Shown: positions 56,404 through 64,000 of the stretch, piece after piece | Numbering within the stretch: position 1 is the first letter of the stretch | How the letters are laid out: every line of letters begins with the position of its first letter | From: Dactylis glomerata | Taxonomy: Eukaryota; Streptophyta; Magnoliopsida; Poales; Poaceae | Reading direction: 5' to 3' | Assembly (NCBI GenBank): GCA_007115705.1 | Contig: QXEO01001821.1 | Span: forward strand, 558,001 to 622,000 | DNA: 64,000 nucleotides | Position numbers and translations under genes: made by a program | Notes under the pieces: generated by a model | The model's input: only the letters and a program-made list of their open reading frames with translations | Databases searched by the model: none | What the model was told of the DNA's origin: nothing

Positions 56404-56952
56404 TGCCTCGATGATCAGCCGATCGAGAGGAAGACAGACGCGGATGCTTGCGAGTAGCGGCAGTAGTGTTCCGGAAGAGACGCGGGGGCTCTTTCTTTAA
56501 CCGTGGGTTTTGGGACATGGGGGAAGGGGCGGCACGTGGCGTGACAAGGAGCGTGGGATGAAGATCGGACGGAGGGGCCCGTTTCGCGAGGGGCACGCAC
56601 GAACTCGAGGGTAACCGCCTCCCGCTCCCCACGAATGCCGATTTCCACGGCCATGGCCTGCATGTTCCGTGTCTAGTCGCCGTGTTGCTAGCCTCCAGCG
56701 AGGTTTTTTTTGTCGCGAGCAGCAAGAAAAGGATGTCCGCCTCGCTGCGCGTTAGCTTGAAAATCGCGATCTTTTAATTTTGAATCGTCTTATTTCTAAG
56801 CGATTATTTTACCAAATGTTCTTTCTAATCACCAAGAATTTAAGTGAAATAGTTAAACGAAGCAATGGTCTATCAGTCTGCCACCAATGTGAACATTAGT
56901 CACCGAAGTTGCAAGTTGTTATGGACCGGTCACCAACACTAGGCCACGGTAG

Positions 56953-57369
56953 TCTTTTTAGGGCATTTTTATTGGGGCACATTTTAAAATGCCCTAAAGA
57001 GCTCCAATCCATGACATTTTTTGATAAACTGTTCTTAATTGATATCATTTTAGGGTATTTTTTGAAAATACCCTGGAAGCTTATGCATTTAGAACATTTT
57101 TTTGGAAGTGTCCTGAAAGCTATATAGTATTGAGGGCACTTTTTTTGAATATACCCTAAAAGCTATATAGCATTCAGAGCACTTTTCAAAAATGCTCTAA
57201 AATATATACAACACTCAGAGCACTTTTTGAAAATGCCCTAAAAACTCATAGCATTTAGGGCACTTTTTGAAAATGCTCTAAAAGCTCATAGCATTTAGGG
57301 CATTTTTTGGAAATGCCCTAAAAACTCATAGCATTCAGGGCATTTTTTTAAAAATGCCCTAAAAACTCA
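56953..57369. repeat. Tandem array of hairpin-forming repeats, about 40-43 bp
   Basis: Eight to nine units of the form (A)GGGCA(C/T)TTTTTGAAAATGC(C/T)CTAAAA-GCTCATAGCATT. Unit starts include 57170, 57211, 57251, 57291 and 57331. Each unit is itself an inverted repeat around TTTTTGAAAA. Older copies at the left have AGGGTATTTT and AGAACATTTT variants. Confidence 0.88.
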
Positions 57370-57384
57370 TTGCTAGCAAATCAC

Positions 57385-58130
57385 AACTCGATCGAGGGCC
57401 GGCTCTGCCCCCTCCTTGCCGACCTCTTCCGCAAGCCCGTCGCCCCATCTGGCCTCCTCGCCCCATACGACGCCGCGCTCGCTGCCCAGAAAGCCGCCGC
57501 CGACCGTGTCGTCGTCATCGAAGGCGACGAGGAGAGCGCGAGCCTCATGCGCTGGCTGAACGAGCAACCGGCGAGGTCCGTGATCTACGTCGCGTTCGGG
57601 AGCGAGGCGCCGCTGAGCGCCGACCACGTCCGCGAGCTCGCGCTCGGGCTGGAGCTCGCGGGGGCGCGGTTCCTCTGGGCGCTGCGGGAGCGGACCGCCC
57701 GCTGCTCCCCGACGGGTTCGAGGAGAGCGTGGCCGGGCACGGCGTGGTGCGCGTCGGATGGGTGCCGCAGGTGCGCGTCCTGGCGCACGGCGCGGTGGGC
57801 GCGTTCCTGACGCACGCCGGGTGGAGCTCCCTCATGTAGAGCTTCCTGTTCGGCCACCCGCTCGTCATGCTGCCGCTGTTCGCCGACCAGAGCCTCACGG
57901 CGCGCGCCATGGCCGATAGGACGGTCGGCCTGGAGGTGCCCAGGGACGAGGAAGATGGCTCGTTCGGCAGGGACGACGTCGCCTCGACGGTGCGGCGGGT
58001 GATGGCGGAGGACGGGGAAGGGAAGGCGTTCGCGCGCAACGCCAAGTAGCTGCAGGAGATCCTCTGGGACAGGGCGAAGCAGGAGAAGTATGTCGATGAG
58101 CTGGTGGAGCATCTGCTCCGACTGCGATGA
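57385..58130 (+). pseudogene. UDP-glycosyltransferase, 5'-truncated pseudogene
   Basis: The frame codes EGRLCPLLADLFRKPV, MRWLNEQPARSVIYVAFGSEA and LALGLELAGARFLWALRE. After a one-base frame change near 57700 comes the PSPG sugar-donor box: GWVPQVRVLAHGAVGAFLTH, AGWSSLM, then FLFGHPLVMLPLFADQ. Two TAG stops (57837-57839 within the box, and about 58046-58048) replace expected Glu codons. Only the C-terminal half of a usual 450-480 aa enzyme is present; the acceptor-binding half with the catalytic His is missing. Most like the UGT91 group, low certainty. The upstream break coincides with the tandem array. Confidence 0.88.
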
Positions 58131-58944
58131 TCCGGGGCACATGTGTGGTTTATCTGTTCCGTGTTCAGTTGCTGCCGGAACGCACCTTTTGCTTCTCTGT
58201 TTTTTTCAGCGTGGGAATAACTACGACATTTGTGTTGGTTGTATGAAACTTTGTTCAACCCGAGTTTGAACAATCAATTTATAATCTTTGTTGCAGAAGA
58301 TATGTTCAGTTCAGCACAAGGCAACATTCAGTTTTCAAGTATCTCATATTTTGTTGACTAAAATTAATGATTAAAATTTGTCTTAAAATATACATTTGCC
58401 CAATAATCCGGTATGGAGGTAGTGCAATAGATTACAGAAGATCTCATAAAAAGGAAAATAACACATAGGTCCCTCGCAATAGCAGAAAGGACCCTGCTGA
58501 AAGATTTTCAGAAGCAATCAGGTCCCTCTTTGTCTCCACCATCGAGCTGGAAGCCGGGACTGCCGCCGTTGAGGTCGGAGGCGGGGATGAACCACTTGCC
58601 GCCGAGCCAACGCTTAGTGCGGAAGCCGACCTCGAAAAGGGCCTCACCATGGAGGTTGAAATGCCAGAATTCCATCACCGGCTCTTGGATAGGCCTTGTG
58701 TAGACCTTGGATGTCAAGCGGACAACAACTGTCGCCGAATGGGTGCTCGAAGAAGAAGGCTCCCAGCTCTTGCGTTGCTGGAACACTAGGAAATTGGCCT
58801 CACCCTGGAACGTTCATTGGTGCTCATGTACCCCGTGTGCTGATTCCGCACAGTCCACCAGGAAAGTGAATCCACAATCTCCGGAGTGGACCTCCTCCCC
58901 TCTCGCCGGCGTAGTTTGTCTGGATCTCCGACGATCTCAATTCG
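58131..58944. other. Sequence after the UGT pseudogene, unassigned
   Basis: AT-rich 3' flank, then GC-balanced DNA with a minus-strand frame at 58508-58786 (GKWFIPASDLNGG) that I cannot assign. AGAAGCAATCAGGTCCCT resembles the interior of the element at 47005. Confidence 0.4.
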
Positions 58945-59532
58945 GGTCCTAGAAACACAATCGGGTCCTAGAAACACAATCGGGTCCTACCGAGACAAGC
59001 TCCGGCGTAGGCGAGCTCGGCGGTGGCGCTGGCAGGGCGGGGAGGCACTGGCCGGGGCGGGGCAGCACTGGTCTGGGTCGATTCCGTGAGGAGCAGCGCT
59101 GGCCTAGGGCAAGGCGGTGATGTGGAGGTCCGGTCTTTGATGGACTGGCGGCACGAGGAGGCGGTGGCAGTCAATTGTCTCATTCCGTGAAGGTCCGACG
59201 TCGGAGGAGGCGGCGGCCGGCGTCGGGATCTATCGATCGACATCGGGAGGCGGTGTCGGTTCTCAAGAGAGAGAAGTGAGAGAGAGAGTTGGTTTGGGGG
59301 AAATGAGGGTGGGATTTTGAAACCCTGTGGGCGTGGGGCGCGGGGGCAGGATCTCGGGCGAGTCCGGCCTTGCCGAGTTGTGAAGCTTGAATCGAGCTTC
59401 CCAACCGGGCAGAGCTGAGAGGCTGTTTTCGGTCGAGATGGGCACTGCCGAGACGCGTGGACCGGACTAGCAAACATCAAAATTTCGGTCGAGATGGGAA
59501 TATTTGAGCTGGGCTGGGCTACCAAACGCGCC
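58945..59532. mobile_element. Right-hand part of an inverted-repeat element like 47005-47821
   Basis: Shares AATCGGGTCCTAG repeats and the tail AAAATTTCGGTCGAGATGGGA...CTACCAAACGCGCC with 47629-47821. No matching left end is visible, so it is truncated or rearranged. Confidence 0.6.
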
Positions 59533-60289
59533 GTAAGTTGCAACATATGTCTTCTTGAGTGAATAGAGCGGATTCTACTTAGAAATTCAAGTTAATGCGT
59601 TGTTTCAGCATAACTGCTGCAAGGAAGTATATGACAATATGCTTTTTTTAAGCAAACCAAAAATGAACCCAGATTTTCAGTACTACACAACTATATGTTT
59701 TCTTTAAACGAGTGCAAGACAACCATTTTCATTAACTAACAAGAAGATATTTGTCTACTTAACTACAGTGGTCTTCGTTAGCCGAGGTAGGAGGAGCAGG
59801 AGGTGGTGGTCCCCAACTACCTCAACTGTCGTCTTTCGCAACCCCGAAGACCCGTTGAAGTGCCTAGGACTCGCGATCTCCATTTATGCATCGTAGGCAA
59901 CGCCGCAGCCCGGTGACCCAGATGATTACCCTACAAGGAACTCCAGAAATCTGCCGCAATTCAGGATGATGGAGCTCCAGCCATGGCCATCTTCACCAGC
60001 GTCGAGGACTATGCCACTTGACTCCATCGTTTTCCACGAGATATAGGTCTAAGGTTAGATTTTAGTTGCGTTTCATTCAATTTCTTAAAAAATCCCCAAA
60101 TTTTGCATGCATATTATTAAATTTGTCTAAAATTTTATGCTTACATTCTTTTGAAAAAAATAATATTGGTAGCGCCATCGGAGGCGACCGCCCCTAATAA
60201 CCGGACATGTGTTCAGGCACCTCCGGTAACGGCATTGGGCTGGCCGATGAAAATGCTCCTACTCACTATGTTCAAAAAAATTCATACAT
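59533..60289. other. Intergenic DNA
   Basis: No recognised gene. A GGAGGCGACCGCCCC-type GC patch occurs near 60180. Confidence 0.5.
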
Positions 60290-60510
60290 CATGGGGAGGA
60301 GGAGATCATCACAATTTTCGGTGAAGCGACGGGACTCAAGGTGAATTACAGCAAAACCACAGCTAAATTAATCAGGGGAGGAGAGGAGCTGGAGCAAAGT
60401 ATCAAGAATAACCTGGGCTATCAGATCGCTTATTTCCCCTTAAATTACCTCGGATTGAGGTTTGCGCTTCGTGCCCTGACTAAATCAGAGTGGCAGCCAG
60501 CGTTGGGTGT
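60290..60510 (+). pseudogene. LINE reverse-transcriptase fragment (plus strand)
   Basis: Reads FGEATGLKVNYSKTTAKLIRG, then FPLNYLGLRFALRALTKSEW, the thumb-side segment of plant LINE reverse transcriptases. It ends in a 37-bp direct repeat containing GTGTGAACTAAGCTCGTCAT (about 60506 and 60543). Confidence 0.8.
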
Positions 60511-60569
60511 GAACTAAGCTCGTCATCTAGAAAATCTGTGATGGGTGTGAACTAAGCTCGTCATCTAGA

Positions 60570-60760
60570 AAATCAGAGTTTGGATAGTAGGCTACCTTTA
60601 AGATGCGTGCACTTAGAGTAGTAGGATCCTGGAGAAGGTGCCAACGAGTAGACTGGAATCTCCTGCGCATCAGATTTAATTAGTACCTCTTTTCCTCCTG
60701 CAGACAAAATATTCTCAATCCACCCCAGCCCATGATCCACCCTTGAATTTTCTGACACAC
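60570..60760 (-). pseudogene. LINE fragment (minus strand)
   Basis: The minus-strand frame contains GLGWIENILSAGGKEVLIKS, the conserved block that normally follows the segment at 60290-60510, here in the opposite orientation. One LINE was probably broken by an inversion, or two fragments met. Confidence 0.7.
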
Positions 60761-61280
60761 TCTGCCTTAGATATTTAAAAACACCATTCTTTGATTTACC
60801 TACATCTCACGGCAACCAAAGTACTTATCTGATAAGGTCTCATTATTAACCTCCACGGAACAAAATCCCCGATACAAAGTAGGAATAATAATTTACCATC
60901 CGCGGAGTAAACCACTACTAGAGGGGGAACAAAAATTAGTGTTGCGCAATAAATCAAGAGTGTATGAGGAACACAAATTTTGTCTGTAAAACATATCACA
61001 ACTACAAAAAAAGAACAAAATTTAGCGCCCCCAAAATAAATCAGTGAGAATTTGTGTTCATATGTGATGATTTTTATATTAGTAAATAATCTATTTATTA
61101 GTTGACTTGTTTGATATTTCTAAAAAACAAATGAATTTCTAATATTACACGTGCGTGCACGTACAAATTTACCTCAAAAGCTGAACATAAAGAAAGGAAA
61201 AAAACAAGAACTAGCGATGCAGCAAATCGTACCTAATCCGTACCTAAGCGCACATAACGAACTGCGCTTAAGCGCCCAGT
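60761..61280. other. Intergenic DNA
   Basis: AT-rich, nothing recognised. Confidence 0.5.
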
Positions 61281-61860
61281 CGTTCCGTCTCTCTCTTGTT
61301 CTATTCCCCTCTCGCACACAGGCACACGCGACTCAGCCTCCTCCATGATGCGCCGCCACCGCCGCCGCCGCCGCCGCGGCGATTCCGGCCGTCGCCGGCC
61401 GTATTTGGCACCGCCATTCGTCGTAGAGGCTCCGCCTCTATCCCTTCCTTCGAATACCCATCACCGTGGTGCTCGCCCCCGTCTCCAGCGCGTCCACGAG
61501 CTAACCCTAGCTTGCCTAGGGTTTGGGTCACCGGCGTCGCCAGAGCGCAGCTGTGTCCCAGATGCTACTCGTCGTCTAGTACGCCCTCCTCGAAAACCTT
61601 GCTGAGCTCTACTTCAACACCCTCGACCTCAACCTCGAGCCCCTGCTCGAGCTTGCTGCCCCGGCCTTTCCTCATGCCGATGGTGCTTCTGTGGCTGCCG
61701 CTCTCGCCTCCTCTTCGAGGCTCTGCCTCTTCGACCCCACGCCTCATCGACATCATCTCGGCTCCAACACCTCTCACAGGTTTCCACCGCTCTCCTCTCA
61801 CATTTTTTTGTTTCGAATGGTATTACAGCATCCATGCCATGTGTTTGTAAAAATGCTTAT
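61281..61860 (+). pseudogene. Possible gene 5' end or fragment, unknown
   Basis: Looks like the start of a grass gene: a CT-rich leader, an ATG at 61345 followed by Arg-rich codons from a CGC/CCG microsatellite, AACCCTAGCTTGCCTAGGG, and open frames of 86-184 codons in a GC-rich tract. The frame with LLENLAELYFNTLDLNLEPLL (about 61588-61655) looks most protein-like but is broken upstream by a stop. CACAG|GTTTCC (about 61780) could be a donor. Sequence breaks off at the Gypsy-A copy (62238). No family recognised. Confidence 0.3.
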
Positions 61861-62237
61861 TAGGCATTGGGAAATTTAATCCTGTCTCTTTTGTGCCCTG
61901 TCATTTACAATTTTGTTAGTACCCAGGGTAGGTAGCTAATTACGGTGGTTCCTTCTATCTACGGAATTATAGATGCTTCGTAAGATGGTAAAGTTTGTGC
62001 CTTATGTTAATTCAAATCGAGTGGTTCACTAGATGGTAGTTGTGTCAATTGACTAGATGGAAGCTTGGTTGCACAGATACTTGCATAACCGACCTGTTTG
62101 GTTTAGCTTGAGGTTGCTTCCTAGCTAGGTTGGCTTGTGTAGAATTAACATGCATCGTGACATTTACTTATTGAGTTCATAAATAAATATGTACATGAGT
62201 AAACCTATTGTTCATCACAATCATTTGAGTAGGGGAT
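61861..62237. other. Intron-like or intergenic DNA
   Basis: AT-rich without features; it adjoins the LTR start at 62238. Confidence 0.5.
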
Positions 62238-63876
62238 TGATACGTCTCCAACGTATCTATAATTTTTGATGCTCCATGCTTGTTTTTACACCATTTGCCC
62301 AATGTTTCGTTACACTTCGTGGCACTTTTATGCATTTTCCGGAACTAACCTATTAACAAGTTGCCACAGTGCCAGTTCCCTGTTTTCTGCTATTTTTGTG
62401 TTTCAGAAGTGATACACAGAAAATATTCTCGGAATTGGACAAAACAAGTTCCTGAAGTCTTATTTTTCCCGAAAGCTTCCAGAGATCCGAAGAGAAGTAG
62501 GATGGAGGCCACAGGGCCCCCACACACCAGGCTGGCGCGGCCCAGGCCCTGGCCGCGCCGCCATGGTGTGAGGCCGCCTGGCTCCACCTCTGACATCGCC
62601 CCTTCGCCTATAAAGACCCCTTGACGGAAAAAACCTAAGTACCCGATCAATTTTCTAGAACACATCGCGATCCACCGCCGCCGTCGACCCGAAGATCGGG
62701 AGGGTCCAGAAGCTCTTCCCGGCACCCTGCCGGAGAGGGGAATCGCCACCGGAGGTCTTCTTCATTGCCATGCTTGCCTCCGGAGCGATGAGTGAGTAGT
62801 CTACCTTGGACTATGGGTCCATAGCAGTAGCTAGATGGTTGTCTTCTCCACCATGTGCTTCATGTTTAGATCTCATGAGCTGCCCTACATGATTGAGATC
62901 ACCGTTATGTAATTCTACATGTTTGGTTTGTTGGGATCCGATGAATATTGGTGTTATGATTAAGTTGTTGTACTGAATTATATCTTTTGTTATCTCTATG
63001 TTGTTTATGATCTTGCATGCTCTCCGTTGTTAGTAGCTATCTTGGCCGAGTAGTTGCTAGTGACTCCAAGAGGGGGTATTTATGCTCGATAGTGGGTTCA
63101 TGCCTCTATTTAACCTGGGGGGTGACAGAAACCTCTAAGATTGTAGATGTGCTGTTGCTACTAGGGAGAAAACAACATTCATATGCTCAAGGGCATATGC
63201 TTTGTTTATATTACACACTTTGCTTAATGCAATTATCTGTTGTTCGCAACTTAATACTTGTGGAGTTCTCGGATTGATTCGCCACAAGTGGATTATTAGT
63301 CATAGATGCAGTTGGATGGCGGTCTATGTATTTTGTTGTAATGCCCAGAGTAAATCTCATAGTGATATTCTTGACATATCACGTTTATCTTTATTCTATC
63401 AATTGCCCAATTGTAATTTGTTTACCCAGCATGTGTTATTTATCTTATGGAGAGACACCACTAGTGAACTGTGGATCCCGGTCCTATTTCCATCATATTG
63501 CTATCACCTGTTTACTTTACTCGCACTATTTACTTTACTCGCACTGTTTACTTTACTCGCATACTATCATCACTTTTCACTCGATACGCTCATAACCTTT
63601 GTTTCAAGCAAACCGGTGAGATTGACAACCTCATCGCAAGTTGGGAACAAAGTACTTCGTTGTGTTGTGTGCAGGTTCCGCGTTGCAGCTAGCAAGCAAA
63701 GCTTGGACGAGGCGCCATATATAAATTGTCCGAAGCTGTCGCAAACTAGCAAGCATCACCTTCAGTCGTATTGTCTGCTTTTCTCCTGATCGACATAAAC
63801 CTTGGTTTCTTACTGAGGGAAAAACTTGCTGCTATATTCATCAAACCTTAATCTTGGGGTTCCCAACAATCTAGCA
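62238..63876 (+). repeat. 5' LTR of the second Gypsy-A copy
   Basis: It is 1,639 bp with the same layout as 5666-7304. It has three TTTACTTTACTCGCA units (63510-63560) against two in the other copy, and lacks about 25 bp near its end. Confidence 0.85.
62609..62615 (+). promoter_or_regulatory. TATA box of the second Gypsy-A LTR
   Basis: TATAAAG, the counterpart of 6036-6042. Confidence 0.65.
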
Positions 63877-63890
63877 ATCAAGCCTTTTTC

Positions 63891-63908
63891 TGGCGCCGTT
63901 GCCGGGGA
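63891..63908 (+). other. Primer binding site, tRNA-Asp (second Gypsy-A copy)
   Basis: TGGCGCCGTTGCCGGGGA is a perfect complement of the 3' end of plant tRNA-Asp including CCA. Confidence 0.9.
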
Positions 63909-64000
63909 AGAGTGGAAGACTTCTGCGAGGGGAGTTTTTTCGCACACACATCCTTTACTTTGTTTTATTATTTTGCTTTACTTTATTTATTTTACCTGCA

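Larger units (their letters stand above)
62238..64000 (+). mobile_element. Second Gypsy-A copy: 5' LTR, primer site and leader (cut by window edge)
   Basis: The LTR starts TGATACGTCTCC at 62238 and ends about 63876. Primer site and leader then follow exactly as at position 1. The gag ORF, which starts 160-170 bp after the primer site in the first copy, lies just past the edge. Same strand as the first copy. Confidence 0.9.

Noticed and set aside
1..64000. CRISPR arrays, bacterial operons, tRNA or rRNA genes
   Set aside because: None seen. Repeats here are LTRs, TIRs or minisatellites, and the tRNA-like matches are retroelement primer sites.

Overview
The window is a stretch of grass nuclear DNA, almost certainly Triticeae (wheat, barley, rye or a goatgrass). 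The evidence is nested giant LTR retrotransposons, CACTA, Stowaway and TRIM elements of Triticeae type, introns with GT..AG ends, and a plant R2R3-MYB gene. There are no operons, ribosome binding sites or CRISPR arrays. By eye at least two thirds of the window is transposon-derived. Only one host gene looks intact: a DUO1-like MYB on the minus strand at 54909-56403.

Layout. 1-7304 is a gag/protease-only Gypsy element (Gypsy-A, tRNA-Asp primer) whose 5' LTR lies off the window; its protease is split by an 825-bp Stowaway-like element carrying an ankyrin-gene fragment. Gypsy-A sits in the pol gene of a second Gypsy element on the minus strand (Gypsy-B, 7305-17177, tRNA-iMet primer). Gypsy-B has about 5 kb LTRs and an extra ORF between its primer site and gag. 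Gypsy-B in turn sits in a LINE. The other LINE half is split by a complete, very young LARD-type element (17369-29562) with 4.5 kb LTRs that keeps one small ORF and no gag or pol. LINE coding sequence resumes at 29568-30547.

30.5-38.5 kb is gene-poor sequence with Stowaway MITEs, a fold-back element and an inverted-repeat-bounded block carrying a piece of plastid ndhB. 38588-46140 is a complete but mutated CACTA element with two transcription units: a TNP2-type transposase and a multi-exon Ulp1-like peptidase ORF. Then follow a Mutator-type MITE (46421-46904), two other inverted-repeat elements, a 354-bp TRIM (50061-50414) and a non-autonomous Helitron (51125-54596) containing a 1,560-bp tandem duplication with a 261-codon ORF in each copy.

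The MYB gene starts 300 bp past the Helitron end. Upstream of it lie a tandem array of hairpin repeats and a 5'-truncated UDP-glycosyltransferase pseudogene (57385-58130). 58.9-62.2 kb holds transposon fragments, two opposed LINE pieces and a possible broken gene start. From 62238 a second Gypsy-A copy begins and runs off the right edge.

The most unusual signal is the extra ORF shared in position by Gypsy-B and the coding-poor LARD. In both, the ATG lies about 195-200 bp after the primer site, directly behind a 3' splice-site-like tract. Other notable points are the gene-like antisense unit inside the Gypsy-B LTR, the CACTA hairpin clusters placed next to both internal TATA boxes, and a LARD insertion whose LTRs differ only by methylation-type transitions and one small indel. 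All similarity calls are from recognition, with no database search.
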